NCBI GenBank assembly: GCA_013368315.1
Contig: JAACJM010000033.1
Coordinates: 496,001 to 560,000, forward strand
Direction: 5' to 3'
From: Tetrapyrgos nigripes
Lineage: Eukaryota; Basidiomycota; Agaricomycetes; Agaricales; Campanellaceae
DNA length: 64,000 bases
A model generated the notes under the pieces. That model ran no database searches and was not told the DNA's origin. It worked only from the letters and a program-made list of their open reading frames with translations. Shown here piece after piece: positions 54,671 to 64,000 of this stretch. Positions within the stretch are counted from its first letter, which is position 1, and every line of letters begins with the position of its first letter. Both the position numbers and the translations under genes were made by a program.

Positions 54671-55443
54671 GATGCCCCCGAAGTGATTTGTGCAAGAGTT
54701 GGTGCGAAATGTTTATATCGGTTGTAAACAAGTAAGTCTGTCCATCCATTTTCTAGTTGATGTTCAATTTATGCAAGTTTTTTCAGCCTAACGATTCTTC
54801 GGTGAGGCTCATGCGAGGTACTGGAAGTGGTACGTGGCAAAAAAGTGAGTTTGTCCATTCATTCTCTAGTTGATATCCAATTTATGTAGGTTTTTCAGCC
54901 TAACCATTTTTCGGCAAGGCTCATACGAGGTACTGGTAGTGCTACGTGGTATGGCTGGTCCCTGTCTGCATGAGAGTATTGTTGAAGACCTTTTACGGTG
55001 CGTGTTCTGTCTCTTTTTAAAGAATGTTATTTAACCTCGTACAAAGATTGTGGGCCAGTTGGGACGGGTGGTTTGCTCCTACAGCCGTCGATTGGACAGC
55101 GTTTGCCGTACGACTGGATGACTGGAAAGCATTTGCTGTTCAAAGCTTTAATATCGTTCAACACTGGTGTTTGTGGGCAGAACTCGCAACTCTTCCAATT
55201 TTTTTGACGCGACTTGGTCGTGTTTTTGAAACTTGGCTGGGCCAAGTTTTTCATGCAGGGACCTTTCACAGCATCACTCAAGTTTTCCTACTCCACAGCG
55301 CACTTTCCTTTTCACGCCCTCGTCTGACCACTGTGCAGCTTCGCTGGCTCATGCTTTTCAATGCTTTACGTGAACTCTCAGTGGTTCCTGTCACCAGTCA
55401 CTATCCACACGGTGCCCTCCCTCCCCGTCGTCGTTACTTCTGA
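54671..55443 (+). CDS. Possible multi-exon gene with a Trp-rich last exon, unrecognised
   Basis: Candidate start MSDAPEVICARVGAKC at 54,668. Two tandem exons (about 54,787-54,845 and 54,898-54,955) encode RLMRGTGSGTW and RLIRGTGSATW. A last open frame (55024-55443, 139 codons) is hydrophobic and Trp-rich (RLWASWDGWFAP, WTAFAVRLDDWKAFAVQSF, WAELATLPIFLTRLGRVF). A TAA follows the first exon before its donor, so joining is uncertain. It could be a membrane or amphipathic protein. Confidence 0.35.
54735..54955 (+). repeat. Tandem duplication of an intron-exon unit (about 110 bp)
   Basis: AAGT(A/G)AGT(C/T)TGTCCAT, TCTAGTTGAT, TTTTTCAGCCTAAC, AGGCTCAT(G/A)CGAGGTACTGG and TACGTGG appear twice in the same order. 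Intron and exon were copied together. Confidence 0.85.
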
Positions 55444-55692
55444 CCGCGCCTTGACAACACTAATGCCGGTGCCCTGTACGCCTCTATTCCCAACACTTTC
55501 AGCGTCGCTCAGCCCTTAAATCTGACGCGGGCTTCATCGCAAAATCGAACGTTTCCTACTCCGCCGCAACGTGGCTCCGCCAGCCGAGTTTCACTCCCTT
55601 TAACTGCTCTGGTGCGACCAGGTTGTTACCGTCCCTTGACTAGGTCAAGGTTTTTTTTTTTGCTGGCTTGGCCTGCCCCTCCGTTGTTTGAT

Positions 55693-56010
55693 ATGTCCAC
55701 TATGGATGGCACCACTGCGAGTAATGTACAGGTGCGCAATGTATTTTTAATGCCATTCCCTCCTTCTAACAGCCACTCCCTTTTCCAGCCGCAGCATAAA
55801 GTCAACTTTCCGAAACTACCATGCAGCTGTGCAGAGAAGGTTTTGCATTTACTGGGAGACTTAACACTCTACATGGCTGTGTTTAATGCTGGTGTGCGAA
55901 TTCTCTTTAATTGGGCGCACTGTTCTCGGTACAGTCACATGTGCGACCAAGAAGACCAAAGCCAAGTAACTCCACAGGACCACAATATGATCATCATTTC
56001 TTTTCTATAG
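55693..56010 (+). CDS. Small hypothetical protein (86 aa, two exons)
   Basis: Exon 1 is 55693-55731 (MSTMDGTTASNVQ), then an intron GTGCGC...TTCCAG (57 bases, multiple of three), then exon 2 to TAG at 56,010. Exon 2 encodes FPKLPCSCAEKVLHLLGDLT, a hydrophobic stretch (MAVFNAGVRILFNW) and a polar tail. If the intron is kept the frame stays open. No domain is recognised. The frame ends within the first unit of a tandem repeat, which lowers confidence in the C-terminus. Confidence 0.4.
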   Translation: MSTMDGTTASNVQVRNVFLMPFPPSNSHSLFQPQHKVNFPKLPCSCAEKVLHLLGDLTLYMAVFNAGVRILFNWAHCSRYSHMCDQEDQSQVTPQDHNMIIISFL

Positions 56011-56215
56011 TGTACTTGTATTCAGGGAGGTTAGCTACTTGTGGCTAACCCCTTCGTTTCTTTTCTCTCCTGTACTTGTATTCAGAGAGGTGGGTGGGTG
56101 TACTATATGTACATAACCAGTTTCGGCCAACCGTTTCATTTCTTTTTACAACTGTACTCGTATTCAGGGAGGTGGGCGGGTGTACCATATGTACTACAAC
56201 ACTTTCCCGGTGTAC
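55990..56215 (+). repeat. Three imperfect tandem units of about 70-80 bp
   Basis: Each unit has TTTCTTTT(C/T)..., TGTACT(T/C)GTATTCAG(G/A)GAGG. Units start near 55,995, 56,055 and 56,137. The later two also share GGGTGTAC(T/C)ATATGTAC. Confidence 0.8.
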
Positions 56216-56321
56216 TCAAATCAATAAAAAATGCTTTTCCTTTCATTACTTCGAGTCGGGGATGCTGCACTAAGAATGGTAATTATGAGTCCGAATGAAA
56301 TGAGGAGTCTTATACCTCAGA

Positions 56322-56590
56322 TTTTTGGCCGCGTTAATCGAACATTTTTGTTTGGTTCACTTTGTACATTCCGCGTCCACACAGCCACCATCTGCCTCTC
56401 TGGCTTTTGGCCTCGTTAATCAAACATTTTTGTTTGCTTTCTGTTTGTATGTTCTGCGTCACACAGCCACCTCTATCTGCTCCTCTGGCTTTTGTGGCCT
56501 CGTTAATTGACCATTTTTATTTGCTTTCTGTTTGTACGTTCTGTGTCCACACAGCCACCATCTGGCCCTCTGGCTCTCTGGTTTGTGACC
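56322..56590 (+). repeat. Three tandem units of about 82 bp
   Basis: Units begin TTTTGGCC(G/T)CGTTAAT and end CTCTGGC, and share CATTTTTGTTTG, GT(A/T)(C/T)(A/G)TTC and CACACAGCCACC. Copies run about 56,322-56,404, 56,405-56,489 and 56,490-56,577, followed by a partial unit (GTTAATCATTTGC). No gene is seen. Confidence 0.85.
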
Positions 56591-57689
56591 TTGTTAATCA
56601 TTTGCTTTATGAGCCTTCTTGTGGTTTTCGCTTTGGAGTCTAATACAAAAGACTTTGCTGTATGTTGTGTAAGTAAGACTAAATAGAAGAATAAGTATGA
56701 ATAAGTACTAACCTCAGTGATATGAAGCTGAGGTTACTGTGGCTATGAGTACACTAAGTATATGACCAAAGTGGAGATAAAAGAAAGAACAAGTGACCTA
56801 GAAAAGGCAGTTCATGGATGAGGTCTGTCTTGCCACATGTGACAGAAAAGGAAGGAAGTAAAAGAGGAGAGAAATTCGAAATACTACATCTTGTAAGTCA
56901 TTTAGGTTGACCTTGCTGAACTTTGCTTCGAATAAAACCAACAAGGATCAATGGATTTTTTCTCCCACACTTTGACCATACCTAATGATGCATCACAAAC
57001 CCTCCACCTACAAATACCGCCATGTGTCTTCAAATATCTTGGCATGTTTGGCTCCTATCCCTGTTCATAAGCTCAAAACAATACAGTATAGCCACCATTT
57101 GCTAATTTTCGGGCTCGTACTTGCCACCATATATGGGGGCCCACATTTCTGGTTATAGAAGAGGACGAGAAGAAGAAAGAGGATACAGCGTACCTATCAA
57201 ATCCACGCTGTCGAGCCAATTCAACGGAGAGCTGGCATAATGAGAGAGTGCAGAGACTTGGTCACTGCACCTGCTTTCGATTGGGTTGCTGGCTGACCAA
57301 AAGTTTGCAGACGCCCACTGGATCCGCCAGCTTCAGAGTGCTGAGTGATGAAACTGACGTCATTAATGCAGCTGTGTCAGTTGACATGACGTTGTGGTCA
57401 ACGTCGACCACCATATTGACCACAACGTCGACCACAACGTTGGCCACTACGTCGTAAGTCAACATCAAAGCACTCGACAATTTCAGTGTAAGCTTAATCC
57501 TTCACATTGCCCTCGCTCACCTCATCTCATTTCCCAGATTGTCTCTACTATATTGCAAATTCATGTTTTTCCATCTCAATCGTCCCCAGTAAGTAGTGTG
57601 TTTCGCATTTTCTTCATACTAAGTACCTTCTCACCAGCTTAGAAGTGCTCTGCTCTCTATCAAACTGTGTTTCCAATCATATTCACGTC
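56591..57689. other. Intergenic, with a short self-complementary ACC/GTC-rich stretch
   Basis: At 57,388-57,452 runs of TTGTGGTC and its complement GACCACAA alternate (GTTGTGGTCAACGTCGACC, TTGACCACAACGTCGACC). They could fold into hairpins. Otherwise no gene is supported. Confidence 0.45.
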
Positions 57690-58031
57690 CCCACATCAAT
57701 TTCGAGCGAGGTGTATTTTGGCACACGCTCACCCTCTGTCTTCGAACCTGATGAGTAGGATCTCCGCGACATTGCCTACCCTCTCAAATGTGAGTCGCAG
57801 TTGATTCCAGACAGCAGCCTTCACTCAACACTAGCTACAGATCCTGATTTGCAGGCGGAGTCATCCGCCAGAATACTGAGATTATTTGGGGGGAAAGAGA
57901 TATCTAAGAGTTTCCGTTCTGAAATCGCTGGTGGATGTAAACTTGTCGGGTTGTTTGAGGCATTTCGAGATAGTTTTGTTACGAGGTGCGCTCAAATCCT
58001 TCCGTATCGTCGTCGTCAAACCGCTGAATGA
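57690..58031 (+). pseudogene. Unrecognised coding-like segment with one TAG
   Basis: A frame runs SSEVYFGTRSPSVFEPDE, TAG (57757-57759), DLRDIAYPLKCE, then LQAESSARILRLFGGKE and FRSEIAGGCKLVGLFEAFRD, ending RRRQTAE-stop at 58,031. The composition is protein-like. It may be spliced (acceptor CTACAG at about 57,840), which would avoid the TAG. No family is recognised. Confidence 0.35.
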
Positions 58032-58486
58032 GTTGCAGGTGCTCTGTTTTGTATCCACAGCATTCCCAATCTGTTCGTCAACTGTTCTTTCCAACCCCAC
58101 ACTTCCCGAAAGTGTCTTGTTTGCCCTTTCTTTTATCTGCATTCTTGCCATCTTCTATCAGATATGTTGCAATGTCCACCATGCGATGATAGGGACGGAG
58201 GGTATTATCGTGCTTGCCTTTTCTCTATCCCATACACGATACACGGTCCATGGGGTTTGGCGCGCCAGTAGCAGTGGCTATGAGCGTCTACACAGCTGGC
58301 ATTCCCTTTGGACCGTCCCAATGGGCACCCAAGCCACTCCGATCGTTGATGCCTTTATATAGGGACCGTTCATTCACACATTCATCGTTGCTCATCTCTC
58401 TGACTCCCTCTACCTGTAATGGTGCTGCATCAGTCAGTATTCTCCAGTAATCCTTTGGAGTTTTTGCCAGTAACACGTTTTACAGA

Positions 58487-59213
58487 ATGACTTCCTCATC
58501 TAGTTATCCTTCAGATTCCCGGCCATATCTCTGGACGATTGCTCAACACCAGCCATATAAAAAAGTTGTTACCTACGGGAAGCGGCACCGAAAAGGATCT
58601 CTTAGAGCCTATGCAAACTTGCAGTCCAGGTCACAAGCTGTACGTTGCCCGCCCTATTACCACTTGTCTTTCAGTTGGTCTTACTCCTCTCTTTCACAGA
58701 AAACAGCGCAGAAAACGGCTGCCTCTCTCAACCTCAAGAATCCGACCAAAATACAACTTCAGAGAGAACTCAAGGTAGGCGCGGTCTTACTATGCTTTTC
58801 ACCATTTACTGAGCGTTATTCCCTTCCAGATCCTTAAAGAGCAAAGGGAATGTATGCACCAACAGCAGGAGCCTCACCATACATGCCCTATCTGTCTTGA
58901 CATATGCTGGCAACCCTGCGTGTACGTGTTCTGGACCCATTCACGTTTCTGATCGTGAATTTCTGACTACCTTTTCGTATACAGCACACGATGTGGTCAT
59001 GTATCTTGCGGCAGGTGCCTCTCTGAACATGTCAAGGCCAAGATGCGCGAAGGTTATCTGTGGACCAACATTGGGTGTGCCATATGCCAAGTGGATCTTC
59101 TTACTCCCCCTGTAGTGTGCTTTGAGATGCAAGGTCTCGTTGATATTTATGCCACTTCTCGCAACATTGTAATTCCTCCCAGATCTTCGTTTACCTGGCC
59201 CCCCAGTCTATGA
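58487..59213 (+). CDS. RING-finger protein, likely E3 ubiquitin ligase (182 aa)
   Basis: Exons 58487-58639, 58700-58774, 58830-58921 and 58985-59213 join without stops. Residues 1-51 are Ser/Arg/Lys-rich. Exon 2 is helical (LNLKNPTKIQLQRELK). The RING follows: CPICLDICWQPC, TRCGHVSCGRCLSEHV and GCAIC, giving the eight ligands in C3HC4 order with the His in CGH. The tail is VVCFEMQGLVDIY. Such proteins recruit an E2 enzyme for ubiquitin transfer; the substrate is unknown. The start follows a perfect acceptor (TTTTACAG just before AATG), so an upstream exon is possible. Confidence 0.85.
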
Positions 59214-59851
59214 TTTTTCCTAGTTCACATGGTTCGTTAACTAGTTGCTCTGATATCTTTTATAATCCTTCTCGCTATCAATTTTTTTTCCTTAGCGCAC
59301 TGTTATACATGTCTTCGCCGCCGTCAAATACGTTAATTCAGATGAGTAGAAGGTGGTCGTCCTGCATACCTAAGTAATATGGCGGATGAAAGACAAGTAG
59401 CTCTATCAACACAAGCACCCGGGCCCACTCAGACTTTAAAAATATAAGGGTCTGCGACGAAGTTTTCAAAAGTCGGTCTCATTTAAGCGTACCCCACTTC
59501 CGAACGATGCCTGTCTACAGCTAGCATGTTAATTTGGATAGAGGACTTGAGCGGATCATGAATCCAAGTTTTTGTGAATCTATCACAGAAGAGAAATTTC
59601 CAGGTCAAACTCGTATACGTAGTGGCATGCTAGCACTGAAACTTGCAGCTTCACACTGAGAAAGCTCCACAATATATGGCAAAGAGGGCAAAGATATACA
59701 ATTACTTCACGGCATCAGTACAATACACAGGAATCATTCCAGTCTGACCCTATTACTTTAAACAGATACTTCCGCAGGGAAGGTACGTCTGGTTCTGACT
59801 GGTGCCAACCGGACCATTAGCCTATCGCATGGCATCAATTTCCTTGATCAT
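59214..59851. other. Intergenic between convergent genes
   Basis: Contains the 3' ends of the RING gene and of the minus-strand gene. No gene is seen. Confidence 0.5.
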
Positions 59852-60688
59852 TTAAACTTGAAGACGACAGAGAGAGACGCACCTTTTTACAGCCTTTTCC
59901 ATCGCCTTCCTCTCCAGCCTTCTGCGCATGTTTCGAACATCGACTTTTTTCCCGCATGCTACGACCAGCACGTCCCCTTCAATATCAACACCTGCAAGAT
60001 GACGAATGGCTTGGTTGATGTGCAATAGCTTGTGTCTCTTGAAGAAGACCCGGAATTTGTAGGTGGTCCTACGATGGGTAATGTTGACCACAGTATCATG
60101 GATGTACGACTGAGTCTTGATACCGGAAAGCGCCTCACTGGCAAAAACGAAACGGCGACCTTCTGGAATATTCTCCTGGTAGCATACCGTCCTAGTTGTA
60201 GAGTTTGGGCTGTCAGCGGGAAAGAACCTAGCTCTGACAATCTTCGTGATTTTCTAAAAAGAAAGTGTTACTCGGTTGATTAGAATTGAAAATCATAGAG
60301 ATTATCACCTCATCGCTGTAGGTAGGTGGAAGTTGGTGCATTCCCATCTTGTTCACAAAGGATAAAAAGGTGAAGCAAAACTTGCAGAAAGTGTAGGGTG
60401 TGCTAGTAGCAGGAGGATTTTTTGACGGTGGCCAAGCACAGGAGGAGTAAAGTACTCTCACCAGTGGCCCAGTACCCGAGATATTTTCTGCAATTCCTTT
60501 CATGGGGCTTCTCAATGGCAAAGACCTTTGTACGTTTGGATATACAGGCGTGATACTAACGCATCCCCTTCTGTCACCAATGCTGGCACATGCTGCTGAG
60601 TCGTTGGGCCTACAATGCTACATGCGAAAAGTGAGCAGGCTGACCTAGAGATGTTCTAATACATACTGTGATAGCTGTAGTCAGACAT
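59852..60688 (-). CDS. Hypothetical protein (about 202 aa, five exons)
   Basis: Exons (plus coordinates) 60667-60688, 60561-60609, 60462-60525, 60309-60380 and 59852-60253 join in phase at GT-AG sites. The protein starts MSDYSYHSPTTQQHVP. It contains FCFTFLSFVNKMGMHQLPP, then a compact domain RARFFPADSPNSTTRTVCYQ, GRRFVFASEALSGIKTQSYI, THRRTTYKFRVFFKRHKLLH and DVLVVACGKKVDVRNMRRRL, rich in beta-strand-like and basic segments. The last 10 codons may instead be an intron (GTGCGT). No family is recognised. Its start codon is only 29 bases from that of the divergent coiled-coil gene. Confidence 0.7.
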
Positions 60689-60717
60689 CGTTGTCGATCA
60701 AAGGTTGCGTTGGATTC

Positions 60718-62931
60718 ATGACGTCATCAACGCTTCCTTTGTCTGTCCCAAAGAACGCACTCCCTGGACACTCGCATGATGGCATTCCTACTTCTCCATG
60801 TCCACCGTCTGCAAAGCCACTACGCAACCCGACAACGTTTGCTATGAAGTAATCTCTCCTCACCTTTTCCAGGGAATCCTAGTGCTCATGGTGTCTCAAC
60901 TTTTCAGAAGGTCAAGCTAGTGCCCATTGTGCCATGGCTCGCGAGGCAACACATCCATGATGATTTGGAAAGAAGTTTTTCCAACGCTCAAACGTCTTTG
61001 AAAATAGAGAAGGATCTTAACGCAGAACTTATGCAGAAGGTGGCGGTTTTGGAGAGAACGCTCCAAGAGAAGCAGTCTCAATTGGAGAAGCTGAAAGTGA
61101 GTGCCTAGATTCACTCTCGCTCAATTTTGTTAAGCCTGAAGAGCTGATGCCTTCTTATGCGCTAGATATTCGAAGACGCCTTTCTCCAGGAGCAACGCGA
61201 GCATCGTGAGACCTTGGTGAAGCTGGAGTCCAAATATGACTACATTGCCCAGTTAGGAACGAGATTTACAGAGTTGGAAGTCAACATACAGGTATACATC
61301 TTCCCCAATATTGGCTCTATAGCTCACAGACAAGGCCAGGTTGGAAATTTACGCAAGCAGCGAGTCCCCCAGACCTCTATTGTGATCTCAGCCAAGGACA
61401 CTAGTGCGGACACTGAGGTTCGGTCTTTTTATATGGCCTTCGTCCTAGCCCCTCCCTAATCCATCTTCCTTCATTCCGCAACAGAACAACACACCAATGT
61501 CCGGTAATAGTTCCCCACTCACCGTATGTCCAATATCTACAGTGATGACACCTATACTGAGTATTTATTTTGGCGATGCTAGGTAATGTCGGGTTTTACC
61601 ACCCTGTATTGTTCGCCCTCGGAAGATCCCACCGTTGATAGAACTCTTCTTGAAATTGATTCAGTTAGCGGTTTGGTGGGTCACTTTTTGGGGAATTTGA
61701 AGCGCTTTCATCTGAACTGTTCCAGCATGTTTCTGAATCTCCGAAACGGGGCGACTCTCCAAGGATCTGTGTTACTCCACCACCGATGGTATGTCGAATA
61801 TCCACCACGATTACGCCCATACTGATTCCTCGTTTGGCAACACTAGGAAATGTTGGATTCTACCTCTCATCCGCCTTCGGAAGATCCCTACATTGGTGGG
61901 GCTCTTAATGAATCTGTTTTGGATAGAGATTTGGTGAGCCAGTTTTTTGGGGAAATTCAAGGCACTTTCATCTGAACCATCCCAGCCTCTTTTCAGTTTA
62001 TCAACTCAAGACAGTTGAGAGGTTTTTGACCGTTCAGAACGGAGCGGTTCCCCAATAATATGCGTTTCTCCACTGCTGACCGTATGTCGATCATCCACCA
62101 CGATGACGCCCATACTGATTGTAGACTAGGAAATGTCGGATTCTACCTCCCTCTCCCGTCTGCCCTCTGAGGATCCTTCGGTTGACGAGATTACTCATGA
62201 CTCTGTTCTGGATAGGGTTCGTCAGCATGGTTCTTCGGTGAGTTTCTTTTCAACTGATTCTTCACGCATGCTTAAGATACTCGGATTTAGGCTTGGGAAC
62301 GCGAACTGTTTCTGTCTGAAGCCCAAAAGTTTCGGGAGATGTCTGCTGTGGCTGAATACGACATTCTTTCTTATCCGACCGATGCACCAAGATCTGACAC
62401 GCACTGGTTCCGCCAAGCTTTCGATTTTCTCAACGTCGACCTGGGACTGCAATACAAAGCAGTCATTGACAAATGGGTTGCCTTGGAGAGGAGTCATGGG
62501 TGGGCGACCTCGAAGACAAATACTGTTCCTTCCGATGAAAGACCCATGGAAGTATCAAAATGGATCAACACTGCCCGGTACAGAAAGTCTGCAAGGCGTA
62601 TATGCATCAAGGTAGAGTCTATCCCTGACTTCGCTGCCCAGTTCTGGTCTTGGTGGACAGCTCTCCAGCCAGCATGGAGGTTGCCTATTGGCAACGTTCA
62701 CAAACTTCGACCGTTGGGACCGTAAGACCAGGACAAATCTTGGCAGACACTGGATTATTATGGCCAGAACGGGTTTCTTAGTTTGATGGTGTGTATCAAA
62801 TGGTGGGGAATGGCTTTGGGTTCTGCACCTATCCATTTGAAGGAGGACTAGAGAGAAGCAATGGGCGATCTTGCCTTTGCTCTGGATGGTGTGTTGGCAT
62901 TTCGAGAGAAGGAGAACGGAACCGGTAATTA
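60718..62931 (+). CDS. Coiled-coil gene with repeated SEDP exons and a Trp-rich C-terminal domain
   Basis: Start MTSSTLPLSVPKNALPGH. A coiled-coil part follows (LNAELMQKVAVLERTLQEKQ; LQEQREHRETLVKLESKYDY). Then come three related exons with PSEDP (61,620; 61,890; 62,160) and the domain WERELFLSEAQKFREMSAVA, FLNVDLGLQYKAVIDKWVAL, ERPMEVSKWINTARYRKS, AAQFWSWWTALQPAWRLP and GFLSLMVCIKWWGMALGS. The latter matches a family of uncharacterised agaricomycete proteins with a K-W-W signature. TAA at 62723-62725 and TAG at 62849-62851 interrupt the last exon; the frame stays open to 62,931. Exon 1 and 2 phases do not fit cleanly. It may be decaying. Function unknown. Confidence 0.65.
61500..62235 (+). 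repeat. Three tandem intron-exon modules (about 300 bp) in the second coiled-coil gene
   Basis: Each module has ACCGTATGTC, (A/C)CTATACTGA or CCATACTGA, a CTAGG(T/A)AATGT acceptor, then exon sequence TC(G/T)GAAGATCC(C/T) or TGAGGATCC. Modules start near 61,519, 61,786 and 62,085. The first two also share TTTTTGGGGAA and CTTTCATCTGAAC. They encode M(S/L)(G/D)(F/S)T...SEDP variants. Confidence 0.8.
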
Positions 62932-63099
62932 AAGAACGGAGTCCTTCGACTCGACGTAGAATAGGATAGTATGATAAAGAAGTATTACCTCCCCGACTCA
63001 GAAATTGACGTTCTTTCTTCATATGCTTGCGCCATGAATATTGGTTGATTTACCTGTACATGTACACTCAAAGTTTGCACTGAGGGAACAGCCGGGATT

Positions 63100-63205
63100 T
63101 TACATAAGTCAAGGTTTTCCTTTGTCCTTTCATCTATAAAACCTCGACATGAGGATGATTCCCTCCACCAAACTAATTCCAACTCCCATCTTCGTCAAGG
63201 TAAGC
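63100..63205 (+). promoter_or_regulatory. Core promoter of small membrane protein copy B
   Basis: Same block as at 40,440-40,540: CATAAGTCAAG, TTTGTCCTTTC, TATA box TATAAAA at 63135-63141, GACATGAGGA, TTCCCTCCA and CCATCTTCGTCAAGGT with a 5'-UTR intron that ends TTCTCCAG two bases before ATG. Confidence 0.75.
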
Positions 63206-63284
63206 ACACTTTTCTTAAACCTCTTCTCTCTTATTGAAGCTGTGTAATGTTGATTTTCCTTCATCTTGAAGCACTTCTCCAGTC

Positions 63285-63651
63285 ATGTTCAACAAAGGAT
63301 TCATCTCCTTCTTGCGACTCATCACTATCATACCCATGGCTGTCATTGGAGCTATGACACTCACTAAAGGAATGATTACTTTGGAAGACCTAAAGGAGAC
63401 GGGGCGAGACGTTGTTGACATTGGCTTGTGCATTCTCCCTTTTTTTTTCTTTTCATTCGCTGAGTGCTTACCTTGTCTTCTCCATCAGCACGATAACCAA
63501 GGTTCTCATAATGTCCCTTCTGACCTTTTTCAGTCTGGTTGCTGGAATAGCAGCTGCGGCCTTCGTTTTAGGCACTAGCATCCAAGGCCCTTCGAGTTCA
63601 CTCACAGGCGTACTGCTGCCCAGGAAGAGGTCGGCACAGATAACTGAGTAG
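63285..63651 (+). CDS. Small membrane protein, copy B (101 aa)
   Basis: Exons 63285-63427 and 63489-63651, intron GTGCAT...CATCAG. It starts MFNKGFISFLRL and keeps PMAVIGAMTLTKGMITLED and LKETG from copy A. The second exon diverges: a hydrophobic helix (SLLTFFSLVAGIAAAAFVLG) and then a Ser/Arg-rich tail ending KRSAQITE. Same first-exon length, intron site and promoter as copy A at 40,628, so the two arose by duplication and exon 2 has been free to change. No known domain. Confidence 0.8.
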
Positions 63652-64000
63652 ATAATGTGTGATAGCAGGCTGTATATCTGTACTTGAAAATATTTCTTTG
63701 TTCCGACTGCCCGTGACTGCTACCGTGACTAGGAGATGCCATATAATTAAGACGCGTAGGGTCACGTATATGTCACACAGATCAACAAGACGCGCCCACT
63801 CTAGGTTGCTCTGTTACTTCACCTTTCACCTGATGAAGTTGACAGTTAAACCCCTCAAGATTGCTCAACCTTCTGGTATGTGACCTTCAAGTTTGCTGCA
63901 CCCTGAGCTTTCTTTGGGTCCTGATCATTTTTGAGCTTGAGACCTCTGCACTGGCATACCCGCGCAACGGGAATACACCGCATGTCTCTAAGTTTGAAAT
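63652..64000. other. 3' flank of small membrane protein copy B, no gene seen
   Basis: A plus frame at 63659-63883 has no motif or splice context. The window ends here. Confidence 0.5.

Noticed and set aside
1..64000. CRISPR arrays, bacterial operons, rRNA genes
   Set aside because: None seen. The intron-rich genes and element types are eukaryotic, and the tandem repeats lack CRISPR spacing.

Overview
The window looks like a chromosomal segment of a basidiomycete fungus, most likely an agaricomycete. Host genes are dense in short GT-AG introns of about 50-70 bases. One gene encodes a zinc-cluster / Fungal_trans regulator of a type common in mushrooms. The mobile elements (Ty3/gypsy, a basidiomycete DDE transposon family, hAT-like and long-TIR elements) also match that group. 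Species cannot be named from sequence alone. All gene models are my own reading of splice sites and frames.

1-19,010 is a nest of transposons. An LTR fragment lies at the left edge. Two inverted arms of a repeat (about 1,200-4,135 and 17,727-19,010) bracket it. The left arm is split by a 1.65-kb gag-only LTR element (1,869-3,523); the right arm keeps the uninterrupted version of that site. Inside the arms are a 3.2-kb element with a likely 11-base target duplication (4,277-7,504) and a Tc1/mariner-like element (7,703-17,148, TA duplication). The transposase gene of the latter is split by a complete 5.7-kb Ty3/gypsy element (10,112-15,822, 162-bp LTRs, ACGA duplication) that has lost RNase H.

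19,010-26,170 holds decayed gene and retroelement remains, a second copy of the left-edge LTR with a 1.4-kb hAT-like element inside it, and a truncated F-box/WD40 pseudogene. 27,049-30,816 is the best gene of the window: a 14-exon, 957-residue zinc-cluster transcription factor on the minus strand, whose third zinc cysteine appears to be missing.

34-40.3 kb is again accessory: a gypsy Gag pseudogene split by a long-TIR element, a 66-bp tandem repeat, and a fragment of an Ase1/PRC1/MAP65 gene bracketed by direct repeats.

40.4-64 kb is gene-rich and lacks obvious transposons. A pair of paralogous small membrane proteins (40,628 and 63,285) share a promoter and a 5'-UTR intron layout. Between them lie a roughly 36-exon coiled-coil gene, a small zinc-cluster-like gene, a RING-finger gene, a second coiled-coil gene with a Trp-rich tail, and several small unrecognised genes. 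Many of these frames, and those of the transposons, carry isolated in-frame stops that nearly all can be explained by one C-to-T (or G-to-A) change, often CGA to TGA. Repeat copies also differ mostly by transitions. This points to methylation-linked or RIP-like mutation over the region.
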